Part shown: positions 1-10,220 of the stretch, piece after piece | How positions within the stretch are numbered: position 1 is the first letter of the stretch | How the letters are laid out: each line of letters starts with the position of its first letter | Assembly: GCF_026627255.1 (NCBI RefSeq) | Contig: NZ_JAPNLM010000002.1 | Location: 372,001-436,000, forward strand | Length of the DNA: 64,000 bases | Direction of reading: 5' to 3' | Source of the DNA: Streptomyces antarcticus | GTDB lineage: Bacteria > Actinomycetota > Actinomycetes > Streptomycetales > Streptomycetaceae | Made by a program: the position numbers and the translations under genes | The notes under the pieces: model-generated | Told to the model about the DNA's origin: nothing | Database searches by the model: none | Seen by the model: the letters and a program-made list of their open reading frames with translations, nothing else

Positions 1-1
1 G

Positions 2-808
2 GGCCGGCTCACGTACGTGGTGCTCGCCCTGTTCACCGCCGGGTCGCTCTTCCCGCTGGTGTGGACGGCCATCGCGGCCTCGCGGAGCAATACGCGCCTG
101 GCCCAGACGCCGCCGCCGTTCTGGTTCGGCGGGAACCTGTGGCGCAACCTCCAGGTCGCGTGGACCGACGCCCACATGGGCACGGCCCTGCTGAACACGG
201 TGGTCGTGGCGGGCACGGTCGCCGCCGGCACCGTGGCCTTCTCCACGCTGGCCGGCTTCGCCTTCGCCAAACTGCGCTTCCGCGGCCGCGGGGTGCTGAT
301 GACGCTGGTGGTCGGGACGATGCTGATCCCGCCGCAGCTGAGCGTGGTCCCGCTGTACATGCTGATCGCGCAGCTGTCGTGGACGGACCGGCTCCAGGCG
401 GTGATCCTGCCGACGCTGGTGTCCGCCTTCGGGGTGTTCTTCATGCGCCAGTACCTGCTGCAGGCGCTGCCCACGGAGCTGATCGAGGCGGCCCGGACGG
501 ACGGGGCGAGTTCGCTGCGGGTCGTGTGGCACGTGGTGTTCCCGGCGGCCCGGCCCGCGATGGCGGTCCTGGGGATGCTGACGTTCGTGATGGCGTGGAA
601 CGACTTCTTCTGGCCAATCGTCGCGCTGACCCAGAGCGGCAGCCCGACGGTGCAGGTGGCCCTGACGGGGCTGGGCCGGGGATACATCCCGGACCAGTCG
701 GTGATCATGGCGGGCGCGCTGCTGGGCACGCTCCCGCTGCTGCTCGTGTTCCTGGTCTTCGGCCGCCAGATCGTCGGCGGCATCATGCAAGGGGCGGTGA
801 AGGGATGA
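2..808 (+). CDS. cebG: Sugar ABC transporter permease, CebG-like (5' end cut by window)
   Basis: Inner-membrane permease of a carbohydrate ABC importer (MalG/CebG type, BPD_transp_1 fold). The frame is open to the left edge (GRLTYV precedes the first in-window GTG at 17), so the true start lies upstream and the first transmembrane helix is only partly present. The EAA loop that contacts the ATPase is seen as [13 protein letters not shown], about 160 residues into the visible part, and the protein ends [12 protein letters not shown], an ending I associate with Streptomyces CebG. Its stop overlaps the start of the beta-glucosidase gene (ATGA). That order matches the cellobiose/cellotriose operon cebEFG-bglC, so the substrate is probably a beta-glucoside oligosaccharide. 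This specificity is inferred from context, not from the sequence alone. Confidence 0.75.
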   Translation, partial: GRLTYVVLALFTAGSLFPLVWTAIAASRSNTRLAQTPPPFWFGGNLWRNLQVAWTDAHMGTALLNTVVVAGTVAAGTVAFSTLAGFAFAKLRFRGRGVLMTLVVGTMLIPPQLSVVPLYMLIAQLSWTDRLQAVILPTLVSAFGVFFMRQYLLQALPTELIEAARTDGASSLRVVWHVVFPAARPAMAVLGMLTFVMAWNDFFWPIVALTQSGSPTVQVALTGLGRGYIPDQSVIMAGALLGTLPLLLVFLVFGRQIVGGIMQGAVKG

Positions 809-2151
809 CGGACACGGATGCCGGAACGCGGTTCCCGGAGGGATTCCTCTGGGGCGCGGCGACGGCGGCCTTCCAGATCGAGGGTGGCGCGGGACTGCGC
901 GGGCCGTCCATCTGGGACACGTTCTGCCGTACGCCGGGCAAGGTGTACGGCGGCCACACCGGCGAGGTGGCGGTGGACCACCTGCGGCTGTGGCGGGAGG
1001 ACGTCCGGCTGATGGCCGGGCTCGGGCTGGGGGCGTACCGGTTCTCGGTGTCCTGGCCGCGGGTGCTCTCCGGGGGGATCGGCTTCTACGACGCGCTGGT
1101 CGACGAGCTGCTCGCGCACGGGATCCGGCCCTGCCTGACCTTGTACCACTGGGACCTGCCGCAGGAGCTCGAAGCCGCCGGCGGCTGGCCGGAGCGGGAG
1201 ACGGCCTACGCCTTCGCCGCGTACACCGCACAGGTCGCGGAGGCGCTGGGCGACCGGGTGGAGCTGTGGACCACCCTCAACGAGCCGTGGTGCAGTGCCT
1301 TCCTCGGCTACGCCTCCGGGGTCCACGCCCCTGGCCGCACCTCCCCGGCCGACGCGCTGCGCGCCGCGCACCACCTCAACCTGGCGCACGGGCTGGCCGC
1401 GGCCGTCCTGCCGTCCACGGCCCGGGTCGGCATCGCGCTGAATCCGAGCGCGGTGCGGCCGCTGACCGGCTCCGCGGCCGACCTGGACGCGCAGCGCCGG
1501 ATCGACGCCCTCGCGAACCGGATCTTCACCGGGCCGCTGCTGCACGGCGCGTACCCGCAGGACCTGATGGAGGACACGGCCTCCGTGACGGACTGGTCCT
1601 TCGTGCGTTCCGGCGACGAGGCGCTGATCCATCAGCCGTTGGGCTTCCTCGGCGTGAACTACTACACCCCGGCGGTGGTCTCGTCGGCCCCGGACCGCGT
1701 CGGCCCGCGCGCCGACGGCCACGGGGCCACGGCCCACTCCCCCTGGCCGGCCGCGGACGACATCGCCTTCCACCAGCCTCCGGGCGAACGGACCGACATG
1801 GACTGGTCGATCGACCCGACCGGCCTGTACGACCTGCTGCTGCGCTTCGCCGGCGAGGCGCCGGGGCTGCCGCTCATGGTCACCGAGAACGGCGCGGCCT
1901 ACGCCCCGGAACTGCACGACCCGGCGCGCATCGGCTACCTGGAGGCCCACCTCGCCGCCGTCCACCGCGCCCTGGAGGACGGCGCCCCGGTCGAGGGGTA
2001 CTTCCTCTGGTCTCTGCTGGACAACTTCGAGTGGTCCTACGGCTACAGCAAGCGCTTCGGCATCGTCCACGTCGACTACGACACCCAGGTCCGCACACCC
2101 CGCTCCAGCGCCCGCTGGTACGCCCGGCTGGCCCGGACGGGAGCCATGTAA
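805..2151 (+). CDS. bglC: GH1 beta-glucosidase, BglC-like
   Basis: Glycoside hydrolase family 1 retaining beta-glucosidase, 448 aa, no signal peptide, so it would split imported cellobiose in the cytoplasm. It begins [19 protein letters not shown], the GH1 N-terminal signature. The acid/base Glu is about residue 160 in TLNEPWC and the nucleophile Glu about residue 361 in VTENGAAY. The ATG overlaps the permease stop by 4 bp, so the two are translationally coupled; longer upstream starts would run through the permease gene. After SWPRV the segment leading to [11 protein letters not shown] looks about ten residues shorter than in most GH1 enzymes. No CebR box is in view because the operon promoter lies left of the window. 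The family is certain; the cellobiose role is inferred. Confidence 0.88.
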   Translation: MTDTDAGTRFPEGFLWGAATAAFQIEGGAGLRGPSIWDTFCRTPGKVYGGHTGEVAVDHLRLWREDVRLMAGLGLGAYRFSVSWPRVLSGGIGFYDALVDELLAHGIRPCLTLYHWDLPQELEAAGGWPERETAYAFAAYTAQVAEALGDRVELWTTLNEPWCSAFLGYASGVHAPGRTSPADALRAAHHLNLAHGLAAAVLPSTARVGIALNPSAVRPLTGSAADLDAQRRIDALANRIFTGPLLHGAYPQDLMEDTASVTDWSFVRSGDEALIHQPLGFLGVNYYTPAVVSSAPDRVGPRADGHGATAHSPWPAADDIAFHQPPGERTDMDWSIDPTGLYDLLLRFAGEAPGLPLMVTENGAAYAPELHDPARIGYLEAHLAAVHRALEDGAPVEGYFLWSLLDNFEWSYGYSKRFGIVHVDYDTQVRTPRSSARWYARLARTGAM

Positions 2152-2207
2152 CCGCGGGCGCCGGCCTTCCGCAGCTGGGTCAAGCATCGACTCGGTCGGG
2201 ACGAGGA

Positions 2208-2237
2208 TCGACATGGCCGTCTCCCTTTCCATAGACT
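2208..2237 (+). promoter_or_regulatory. Possible promoter of the MarR gene
   Basis: TCGACA (2208-2213) and TAGACT (2232-2237) are separated by 18 bp, a plausible -35/-10 pair. The expected start of transcription falls at the left part of the inverted repeats that follow, which fits repression by promoter occlusion. Assigned by eye only. Confidence 0.3.
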
Positions 2238-2243
2238 GAACAT

Positions 2244-2285
2244 GTGACACAGATTCTGTGTGACGCATTCCCTGCGTCACACAGA
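2244..2285. promoter_or_regulatory. Autoregulatory operator with three alternating half-sites
   Basis: TCTGTGTGACGC (2255-2266) and GCGTCACACAGA (2274-2285) form a perfect 12-bp inverted repeat with a 7-nt spacer. A third arm, GTGACACAGA (2244-2253), pairs with 2255-2264 with one mismatch. The array ends 24 bp before the chosen start of the MarR gene. MarR dimers bind such palindromes, so autoregulation is likely; this is inference from position and symmetry. Confidence 0.6.
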
Positions 2286-2309
2286 TTAATTTGGAGCATG
2301 GAGACGTCG

Positions 2310-2810
2310 ATGTCAACGCATTTCCCCCTTACGGGTGAGTCGTGGAGCCGCGCCGAGCTGCTCGCGCGCATCGTCACCGAGAGCCAGCGGCACCACGCCG
2401 ACTACGCGCTCTTCAGCCAGGCGATGGCCGATCACGTCGGCCTGCACCCCACCGACCTGCAGTGCGTCACCCTCCTCGACAGGGAGCCGGGCCCGGTCAG
2501 CACCGGCGACATCGCCCGCCTCACCGGCCTGACCTCGGGCTCGGCCACCCGCCTCGTCGACCGCTTGGTCAAGGCGGGCATCGTTGATCGGCACGCCGAC
2601 CCGAACGACCGCCGGCGCTCCCTCGTCACCCTCGCGCCCGAGGCCCGCGAACGCATCGGCGCGGCCTGGGACGCCCCCGGCCGCGCCTTCGGCGCCGTAC
2701 TGGAGGGCTATTCCGACGCCGAACTCACCGTCATCGCCGACTACCTGCACAGTGCGGCGGAGGTCGGCCGGGCCCAGGCCGTGCGCCTGAACTCGGGCGA
2801 CACCGACTGA
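2310..2810 (+). CDS. MarR family transcriptional regulator
   Basis: Winged-helix regulator of the MarR family, 166 aa from this start. The recognition region reads STGDIARLTGLTSGSATRLVDRL and the wing carries DPNDRRRS, the usual MarR D-x-R-x-R pattern. Three starts are in frame: GTG 2244, ATG 2298 and ATG 2310. Only 2310 has a well-spaced Shine-Dalgarno (GGAG at 2300-2303, 6 nt away); 2244 would put the operator inside the gene. The ligand and targets other than its own promoter are unknown. It is probably independent of the sugar operon upstream, being separated by 158 bp and its own putative promoter. Confidence 0.85.
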   Translation: MSTHFPLTGESWSRAELLARIVTESQRHHADYALFSQAMADHVGLHPTDLQCVTLLDREPGPVSTGDIARLTGLTSGSATRLVDRLVKAGIVDRHADPNDRRRSLVTLAPEARERIGAAWDAPGRAFGAVLEGYSDAELTVIADYLHSAAEVGRAQAVRLNSGDTD

Positions 2811-2921
2811 CCGGAGGGGATGGGAAGGAAAAGGGACGGGACGGAAAGGGACGGGACACACCCGCGGAACACCCCCGCGGAACACACCCCCGCCCAGCCA
2901 CACCCCCCCCGGCCCCGTCCC

Positions 2922-4306
2922 TCAGGCGCCGCGCCGCTTGCGCCGGCCGCGCCGGACCCGCGGGCCGCCCGGGCCGCCCCTGGTCCGGCCGTCCAGCGCG
3001 ATCCACACCCGTATCTCGGTCCCGCCGAGCACCGACCGCCCCAGCCGTACGTCGCCACCGGTCGACTCCGCGACCCGGCGCACGATGTCCAGGCCGAGCC
3101 CCGTCGAGCCGTCGCGGCCCCCGTCGTTGCCGCGGCGCAGGGCGGCGTCCGGGTCGGCGATGCCGGGCCCCGCGTCCGAGACGAGCACGATGACCGCGTC
3201 CGGGGTGTCGTGGACGTCCACCGCGAAGGGCGTGCCCTCGGGGGTGTGCCGGAAGACGTTGCCGAGCATGGCGTCGAGGGCGGCGGCCAGTTCGGGCCGC
3301 GCGACGGGGATCCGTACCGTACGGTCCACGCCCGCCAGCCGCACCTCGCGGCCCTCGTCCTCCGCCAGCGCCGACCAGAAGGCCATCCGGTCGCGGATCA
3401 CCTCCGAGGCGTCGCAGCCGGCGCCGGCGCCCGGCCCGGCCGGGCCGGTGGCCGGGCGCTGCTCGCGGGCCGTACGGATGATGGTGTCGACCTCCCGCTC
3501 CAGCTGCTCCACGGCGGCCCGGGTCTGCTCGGCGGCCGGGCCGTCGCCGAGCGAGGCCGTGTTGAGCCGCAGCACCGTCAACGGCGTCCGCAGCCGGTGC
3601 GAGAGGTCGGCGGCCAGTTCCCGCTCGTTGGCGAGGAGTTGCACCACCTGGTCCGCCATGGCGTTGAACGCGACGGCCGCCGAGCGCAGTTCCTTCGGGC
3701 CGTCCTCCGGGACCCGTGCCCCGAGCCGTCCCTCGCCGAGCTGGTGCGCGGCGTCCGCGAGCCGCTCGGCGGGCCGGACCAGCCGGGCTCCGAGCCGGTC
3801 GGCGACGCCCACCGAGCCCACGATCAGGGCCAGTCCGACGCCCGCGAGGACCGCCCAGGCGGTGGTGACCCCGTTGCTGACCTCGCTCTCCGGGACGAGG
3901 ATCTCCACCACCGCGATGTCCCCGGACCCGAGCGCGGTGGGCTGGAGCAGCGCCGAACCCCCGCCCGGCACCGTCGCCGTCGTGGCCCGGCCCATGCGCC
4001 GGGTCTCGGCGACGACCCGCTCGCCCGCCCAGCCGTCGCCGATGTCCGCGGGCGGGCTGTCGCCGATCGCGGGCAGGTGTACGGCCATCCGCCCGGCGGC
4101 GCCCATCTGCGTGGTCTCCACGGCCTTGCGCAGCTGCGCCGGGTCGGTGGTGATGGACAGGGTCGGCCCGATGGTGGCCGCCTGCCGTTCGGCGTTGGAG
4201 AACGCCCGGTCGCTGGCCATCTCCTGGACCACCAGCCCCAGCGGCACGGCGAAGGCCACGACCACCATGGCGGTGACCGCGAGGCACACCTTGACCAGTG
4301 CCCACC

Positions 4307-4310
<4 letters not shown>
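2922..4310 (-). CDS. Two-component sensor histidine kinase
   Basis: Membrane sensor kinase, 462 aa. TM1 is about residues 8-28, the extracytoplasmic sensor about 30-148, TM2 about 150-170, followed by HAMP (171-220). The HisKA H-box DLSHRLRTPLTVLRL places the phospho-acceptor His near 238. The HATPase domain shows an N-box-like LGNVFRHTPEGTPF, G1 SDAGPGI and G2 STGLGLDIV. The C-terminus is strongly basic (RRGRRKRRGA). The GTG start overlaps the response-regulator stop by 4 bp (GTGA), so the pair is co-translated. The signal is unknown: the sensor loop has no domain I recognise. Confidence 0.9.
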
Positions 4311-4993
<683 letters not shown>

Positions 4994-5071
4994 GGGCCGC
5001 ACCGTAGTCCATTCGGGGGACCCAGGGAGGTGCCGGGCGCCTCTTGGGGCGGGTGGTGCAGTATGTGCTCG

Positions 5072-5626
5072 ATGCGACGAGGACTTGTACATGCCATGGC
5101 GTGGACGCTGTCGACCGGGGCCGCGGTGACCCTGTCGTGGTGGGGCGTGCACACCGTCATGTCGGGCACGGCCTACGATCCGCCGCTCGCGGTGCCGCTG
5201 ACCACGCGGCCGCTGTCCTCGTCCACGCACCAGGACCAGCCGGACCCGCCGTCCCCGGCGGCGTCGCCCTCCCCCGCCCCTTCGCCGTCCCCCAGCGCGT
5301 CCGCGTCCGCTCCGGCCACGCCGGGCGCCGCCGCGTCCTCCCCGGCCAGGCCGTCCCCGAAGCCGCCGGGCGGCCGGCAGCCGCGGCGGACGGACGGGGA
5401 CGCCGGCACGGTGAAGTCGTACACCGTCTCCGGCGGCCGGGTCGTCTTCGACCTCGGACCCTCCTCGGCCGAACTGGTCTCCGCGACCCCGGCGGCCGGC
5501 TGGCGGATGCAGGTGTGGAAGCAGGACCTGTGGATGCGGGTCACCTTCACCCGGGACGGCCGCGAGGTGTCGGTGTTCTGCACCTGGCACGACCATCCCC
5601 CACTGGTCGAGATCGTCGACCCCTAG
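5072..5626 (+). CDS. Secreted or membrane-anchored protein with Ser/Pro linker
   Basis: 184 aa of no family I recognise. The N-terminus has one hydrophobic segment (about residues 5-28, AVTLSWWGVHTVMSG), then a Pro/Ser/Ala-rich linker (about 45-105, SPSPAPSPSPSASASAPA), then a small C-terminal domain of about 75 residues with VKSYTVSGGRVVFDLG and several Trp residues. It therefore probably sits outside the membrane on a flexible stalk. Starts at 5063 (MCSMRRG) and 5072 (MRRG) are equally plausible. It is divergent from the two-component genes, so it could be a target or sensor partner, but nothing in the sequence proves this. Confidence 0.7.
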   Translation: MRRGLVHAMAWTLSTGAAVTLSWWGVHTVMSGTAYDPPLAVPLTTRPLSSSTHQDQPDPPSPAASPSPAPSPSPSASASAPATPGAAASSPARPSPKPPGGRQPRRTDGDAGTVKSYTVSGGRVVFDLGPSSAELVSATPAAGWRMQVWKQDLWMRVTFTRDGREVSVFCTWHDHPPLVEIVDP

Positions 5627-5663
5627 TGCTGGACCGCCCCGGCGACGCCGCCGGGAGCGGCCG

Positions 5664-6320
5664 TCAGGACGCCGTTCCGGCGGCCGGCACGGCCGGGACG
5701 TTGCCCACCAGCACGAACTCGTTGTACGGGAAGACCTTCCCCATCGGCCGGCCGAAGGGGAAGGAGAAGGTGTGCAGGACGGAGATGCCGGCCCGGTCCG
5801 CGTGGCTGCGCAGTTCCTCGAAGCCGACCCAGCGGATGTGGGTGGCGTCGGACCGGAAGCCGACCTCCTGCGGGGTGATCATGACGACCTTGCCGCCGGG
5901 CGCCACGAGCGGGAGGTACTGCTCCAGCAGCTTCGCGGCGGTGTCCTCGTCGACGTGCTCCAGCACGTGCGCGACGAGCAGGCTGTCGAAGGAGCCGGGA
6001 CCGCAGTCGGGGGCGGCGGCCAGCTCGTCGGGGGTGTAGGCGTTCAGACCGCGCTCGCGGCAGGTCCGCACCGAGTGCGGGTTGTGGTCGACGCCGACGC
6101 TGTCGGGTCCCAGGTTGAGGAGGTTGCGCCCGAGGCCGCACCCGATGTCGAGCACCCGTCCCAGCCGAAGCCTGCGCAGGTTCCACCGGTACGGCGCCTG
6201 CGTGGGCAGCAGACGCTTGATCCCCGACTGTTCCAGGCGGGCGAGCCGCTGTGTGTAGTCGGGGGTGGCGGTGCTGGGCGCGGGTGCAGATGAACCGGGC
6301 TCAGCAGGCAATTCGGACAT
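5664..6320 (-). CDS. Class I SAM-dependent methyltransferase
   Basis: 218 aa. The SAM-binding motif I is VLDIGCGLGRN (about residues 56-66), preceded by a short disordered N-terminus. Motif II/post-I is GVDHNP, and SLLVAHVLEHVDED is the usual acidic loop before LVAPGGKVVMITP. These fix the Rossmann methyltransferase fold, but the substrate cannot be read from it. The start at 6320 has AGGAG 10 nt upstream. The longer upstream frame is not supported by a ribosome binding site. Confidence 0.82.
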   Translation of the reverse strand: MSELPAEPGSSAPAPSTATPDYTQRLARLEQSGIKRLLPTQAPYRWNLRRLRLGRVLDIGCGLGRNLLNLGPDSVGVDHNPHSVRTCRERGLNAYTPDELAAAPDCGPGSFDSLLVAHVLEHVDEDTAAKLLEQYLPLVAPGGKVVMITPQEVGFRSDATHIRWVGFEELRSHADRAGISVLHTFSFPFGRPMGKVFPYNEFVLVGNVPAVPAAGTAS

Positions 6321-6495
6321 CGTCGGCCGTCTCCTGACGCGTCGTAGAGGGGCACCCCTCCGAGGTTCTCCAAGGCTACGCACGATCGGGCCAGAGCCAA
6401 TACTTGGCAAACCGAAACCCTCGGCACGCACATCCGCATCCGGGTCGGAACGGGACGCAACGGGCGACCACACAGCCGGTGACCGGACGATCGCC

Positions 6496-7374
6496 TTACC
6501 GGAACACCGAAGGCGGCGGTTCCGGGGAGGCTACCGCCGAGGCGTCGCGTACGGGAAGGGCTCCGCCGGCGAAGTCCGCGAGGGCCCGCCCGTGCTCGAC
6601 CCGCCCCGGGTGCGGATCGCTCGCCACCCGCCGGGTGAACTCCGCGACGGGCAGCTCCCGGTCGGCGGCCACGAGCACGGCATTGCCGAAGCGCTTCCCG
6701 CGCCACACCACCGGGTCGGCGGCCAGCGCCAGTTGCCCGAACCGGGACGCGGCCGTCGCGATCTGGCCCCGCAGGAACGCCAGCGGCGGACCGTCCGCGA
6801 GGTTCGCCGCGTACCAGCCGCCGGGCGCCAGCGCGCGGCGCACGTCGTCCAGGAACTCGGCGCTCGTCAGGTGCGCCGGGGTGCGCGCGCCGCTGAACAC
6901 GTCCGCGATCACCAGGTCCGCCCAGCCGTCCGGCACCTTCGCCAGCCCCGCCCGCGCGTCCGCCGACCGGACCCGGACCCGCGCCTGCGGGTCCAGCGGC
7001 AGGTGCTCCCGTACGAAGGCCGTCAGGGCCGCGTCGATCTCCACGACCTGCTGGCCGGACCGGGGGCGGGAGGCCGCCGTGTAGCGGGCGAGGGTGAAGG
7101 CGCCGCCGCCCAGGTGCAGCACGTTCAGCGGCTGCCGGGCCGGCGCGCAGAGGTCGATCAGGTGGCCGAGCCGCCGCTGGTAGGAGAAGTCCAGGTACCC
7201 GGGGTCGCCGAGGTCCACGTGCGACTGCGGGGCCCCGTCGATCAGCAGGGTCCATCCGTCCGCGCGCTCGCGGTCGGGTTCCAGCCGTGCCAGGCCGCCG
7301 TCGACCTGCCCGACGACCGCCTCGGCGCCGCCGCGTCCGCGCTGCCTGCCCTTGCCCTTTTCCTTGCCTGCCAC
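6496..7374 (-). CDS. Spermidine-synthase-like methyltransferase-fold protein
   Basis: 292 aa, cytosolic. It has a polyamine-synthase-like Rossmann core: LHLGGGAFTLARY (about residues 86-98) corresponds to the GGG-x-G dcSAM/SAM-binding loop, VVEIDAAL is the acidic residue for the ribose, and ADLVIADVFSGARTPAHLT matches the D-x-F/S-G-A-x2-P-x-H-L-T active-site region of these homologues. Many actinobacterial members have no proven spermidine synthase activity, so the reaction is uncertain. The N-terminus is Lys/Gly/Arg-rich. It stands alone between minus-strand neighbours. Confidence 0.8.
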   Translation of the reverse strand: MAGKEKGKGRQRGRGGAEAVVGQVDGGLARLEPDRERADGWTLLIDGAPQSHVDLGDPGYLDFSYQRRLGHLIDLCAPARQPLNVLHLGGGAFTLARYTAASRPRSGQQVVEIDAALTAFVREHLPLDPQARVRVRSADARAGLAKVPDGWADLVIADVFSGARTPAHLTSAEFLDDVRRALAPGGWYAANLADGPPLAFLRGQIATAASRFGQLALAADPVVWRGKRFGNAVLVAADRELPVAEFTRRVASDPHPGRVEHGRALADFAGGALPVRDASAVASPEPPPSVFR

Positions 7375-7408
7375 CCCGCCATTGTGACGGGGCGGCGGCC
7401 GTGCCCCG

Positions 7409-7816
7409 TCAGCGGCAGTTGTCCGCGGCCTCGATCAGCCGGGCCGCCTCGCCGAGCGCCGCGCGCAGCACCGCCGGATCGGTGACCGGCCCGACGGCCT
7501 CCGGCGGGAGCAGCCAGCCGGTGCCGCCCGCGGTGGGCGCGGCGGACTCGCCGAAGCGCATCCCGCGGCCGTTGGTCTGCGTACACGCGCTGCCCGGCAG
7601 GTCCCAGGCGTCGGCGGTGCCGGGCGGGACGAGGAAGCCGAGGGTGTCGCCCGACCCGTCGTGCAGGACCGGGCCGACGCCGTCGGCCCGGCAGGCAGCC
7701 CGGCGGATGATGTCCACCGCCTCCAGCCCCTGCCGGGTCGGCACGGTGACCAGGTCCGGCTCACCGGCCGGAACGGCACCGGGCCCGGGCGCGGTGTGCG
7801 TTCCAGTGCTCTCCAT
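7409..7816 (-). CDS. Conserved hypothetical protein
   Basis: 135 aa, small, acidic, cytosolic by appearance. It includes LVTVPTRQGLEAVDIIRR and a C-terminal helix LRAALGEAARLIEAADNC. It has four Cys residues (AACRAD, SACTQT, DNC among them) but no metal-binding pattern. The start at 7816 has GGAGG at ideal 5-nt spacing, so I prefer it to longer upstream starts. It lies divergent from the HTH/TPR regulator at 8099, a context that suggests but does not prove a regulatory link. Function unknown. Confidence 0.7.
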   Translation of the reverse strand: MESTGTHTAPGPGAVPAGEPDLVTVPTRQGLEAVDIIRRAACRADGVGPVLHDGSGDTLGFLVPPGTADAWDLPGSACTQTNGRGMRFGESAAPTAGGTGWLLPPEAVGPVTDPAVLRAALGEAARLIEAADNCR

Positions 7817-8098
7817 GCCGGCCTCCACCAAGGGAACCCCTCCTCGATCCGCGTACGAGCCGGGAGCGGGGAGTCGCCTCCCACTCCGCACGGGTTCAAC
7901 GCACGGGAACGTCAACGGGTGCGGCGCCAAGACGCCGCAAAGGATGGCAGTTCATGGCGGATCACGGGTGAGATATCCGTTTTGTAGCCAAACAGCGTGT
8001 GAACGCCCTGTCACTGACGGTACGTTCATGCCCGCCGGGCCACCCCCTCCCCAGGAGGGATCACCGGCGCTGCGTCCCTCGCCAGAGAGGCCACGTCC

Positions 8099-9418
8099 AT
8101 GGCGGCGTCCCCCCACTCACCCAACTCCACGTTCCGGCGGCTGCGCGGACAGCGCTCCCCGGCCGAGTTCGCGGCCCTGGTGCGCCGGTCGGCGAAGGAG
8201 ATCGGAGAAACGGTTTCCTGCGACGCCCGCTACATCGGCAGGGTCGAGTCCGGGGAGATCCGCTGCCCCAATTACGCGTACGAGCGGGTCTTCCTCCACA
8301 TGTTCCCCGGCCGCACCCTCGCAGACCTGGGCTTCCCGCCGCGCGAGGCCGTCCGGGGGCGCGCGGCGCACCGCGACCCCCTCTCCTCCCCCACCCGTCA
8401 CCGCCCCAGCCCCAAGGAGAGCGACGTGCTGCGTCGCGCGTTCATGGCGGGAGGCTCCGCGACCGTGGCGGCCGCAACGCTCAGCCTCACCCTGCTCGGC
8501 GACACCCGCCGCGTCATCCCCGCCCGCGCGGGCGAGTCCGAGGCCGCCGCCGTGGAGGACGCCGTACGCCAGATCCGGCTGCTGGACGACCGGCACGGGG
8601 CGGACGCCCTCTACCGCCGGGCCGCCGAACCCCTGCGCACCGCGTACGCGCTGCTCGACGCGGGGGCCGCCCGGCAGTCCACCGAGGACCGGCTGCACGC
8701 GGGCGCCGGGGAACTGGCCGTCTCGGTCGGCTGGCTGGCCCACGACTCCGGCCGCTTCGACGACGCCCGCTCGCACTACGCGGAGGCCCTGGCGACGGCC
8801 CGGGTCTCGGGCGACCCGGGCCTGGAGGCGCACGCGTTCAGCAACATGGCGTTCCTGGCGCGGGACTGCGGCCGCTCCCGCGAGTCCGTACGGGCGGCCC
8901 AGGCGGGCCGGCGCGCGGCCCGCTCCCTCGGCTCCCCGCGGCTGCTGTCGCTGCTCGCGCTGCGCGAGGCGGGGGGCTGGGCGGGGCTGGCCGACCGCAA
9001 GGCCTGCGAGGAGGCGCTGGCCCGCGCCCACACGGAGTTCTCCCGGGGCGAGGGGGATTCGGACCCCGAGTGGATGTCGTTCTTCGGCGAGGCCGAACTG
9101 GAGTCCCTGGAGGCCCGCTGCTGGGCGGCGCTCGGGGAGTACGCCCGCGCGGCCCGGCACGCCCGCCGGGCCGCCGACCTCCAGGACCCGCACTTCGCCC
9201 GGAACGTGGCCCTCTACACCGCCGAGCTGGCCGGCGACCTGGCCCGCGCGGGCGCCCCGGACGAGGCCGCCTGGGCGGGCGGCCGGGTGCTGGACCTGCT
9301 CGCCGAGGTGCAGTCCACGCGGATCCGGTCGATGCTCTCCGGGACCGCCCGGGCCCTGGTCCCGCACCAGCGCTCACCGCGCGTCGGCGCCTTCCTGACC
9401 CGGCACGCGGCAGTCTGA
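8099..9418 (+). CDS. HTH regulator with TPR-like repeats (NsdA/NsdB type)
   Basis: 439 aa. The N-terminal 90 residues form an XRE-like helix-turn-helix (AEFAALVRRSAKEIGETVS, ARYIGRVESGEIRCPNYAY). A short Arg/Pro linker follows, then a hydrophobic stretch FMAGGSATVAAATLSLTLLG (about 117-136), then an all-helical region of TPR-like repeats (for example GRFDDARSHYAEALATARVSG and AFSNMAFLARDCGRSRES). This architecture is shared by Streptomyces developmental and antibiotic regulators such as NsdA and NsdB and by peptide-responsive RRNPP-like proteins. No cognate peptide gene is visible. The start has GAGAGG 8 nt upstream. Confidence 0.8.
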   Translation: MAASPHSPNSTFRRLRGQRSPAEFAALVRRSAKEIGETVSCDARYIGRVESGEIRCPNYAYERVFLHMFPGRTLADLGFPPREAVRGRAAHRDPLSSPTRHRPSPKESDVLRRAFMAGGSATVAAATLSLTLLGDTRRVIPARAGESEAAAVEDAVRQIRLLDDRHGADALYRRAAEPLRTAYALLDAGAARQSTEDRLHAGAGELAVSVGWLAHDSGRFDDARSHYAEALATARVSGDPGLEAHAFSNMAFLARDCGRSRESVRAAQAGRRAARSLGSPRLLSLLALREAGGWAGLADRKACEEALARAHTEFSRGEGDSDPEWMSFFGEAELESLEARCWAALGEYARAARHARRAADLQDPHFARNVALYTAELAGDLARAGAPDEAAWAGGRVLDLLAEVQSTRIRSMLSGTARALVPHQRSPRVGAFLTRHAAV

Positions 9419-9443
9419 GGCCGGCGCCCGCGGGGGAACCGCG

Positions 9444-10040
9444 TCAGCCGTCCAGGTGTCCGGTGTCGTTCCAGCGCTCCAGCGCGGGGGCCCCGTACGC
9501 CCAGCCCAGGACCGACAGCGAGGTGGGCTCCAGGCGGATGCGGGCGCCGAAGGACGCCTCGAAGCCGAGCCAGCGGGCGGCGAGGGTACGCAGCACGTGC
9601 CCGTGCGCGAAGACCAGGACGTCACGCTCCGCCGAGCGCGCCCAGGCGACCACCTCGTCGGCGCGGGCCGCGACGTCGGCCACCGACTCGCCGCCCGGCA
9701 CCCCGTCGCGCCAGATCAGCCAGCCGGGGCGGACCGCCTGGATCTCGGCCGGGGTCATGCCCTCGTAGTCGCCGTAGTCCCATTCCATCAGCGCGTCCCA
9801 CGGTTCGGCCCGGACGCCGAAGCCCGCGAGGTCGCAGCTCTCGCTCGCGCGCACGAGCGGGCTGGTGCGGACCTCCAGGTCGCGCAGGCCCGCCCACGGG
9901 TCCCGGGCCAGCCGCTCGCCGAGCAGCTTCGCCCCGCGCCTGCCCTCCTCCAGCAGGGGCACGTCCGTGCGTCCCGTGTGCTTGCCGAGCTGGGACCACG
10001 CCGTCTGGCCGTGGCGGGCCAGCAGGATGCGGGGGGCCAT
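9444..10040 (-). CDS. Histidine phosphatase family protein
   Basis: Cytosolic acid-phosphatase/phosphoglycerate-mutase superfamily enzyme, 198 aa. The catalytic RHG motif is in [12 protein letters not shown] near the N-terminus. The second Arg is in [12 protein letters not shown], the acid is in [16 protein letters not shown], and the second His is in [19 protein letters not shown]. The start at 10040 has GGGAG 7 nt upstream. The substrate cannot be told from sequence. It is convergent with the HTH/TPR gene (25-bp gap) and divergent from the nuclease-helicase operon. Confidence 0.88.
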   Translation of the reverse strand: MAPRILLARHGQTAWSQLGKHTGRTDVPLLEEGRRGAKLLGERLARDPWAGLRDLEVRTSPLVRASESCDLAGFGVRAEPWDALMEWDYGDYEGMTPAEIQAVRPGWLIWRDGVPGGESVADVAARADEVVAWARSAERDVLVFAHGHVLRTLAARWLGFEASFGARIRLEPTSLSVLGWAYGAPALERWNDTGHLDG

Positions 10041-10220
10041 GAGATTTCTCCCGGTATCTGAGAGTTCGCGCGTTTTACGGTGCTTCCGTCGCCCGACCAT
10101 CATCCATCACTCGAACAGCAGGTCGCCCACCCCGTCCGCCCCACGGGCCACCGGCTCCCCCGGCCACCGGTTTCCGCCGTAAGTCCACGATTGTCAGTGG
10201 CGGATGGGACACTTCCGCCC

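Noticed and set aside
2244..2309. Upstream GTG start for the MarR gene
   Set aside because: It would place the perfect inverted repeats in the coding region. ATG 2310 has a better-spaced ribosome site.
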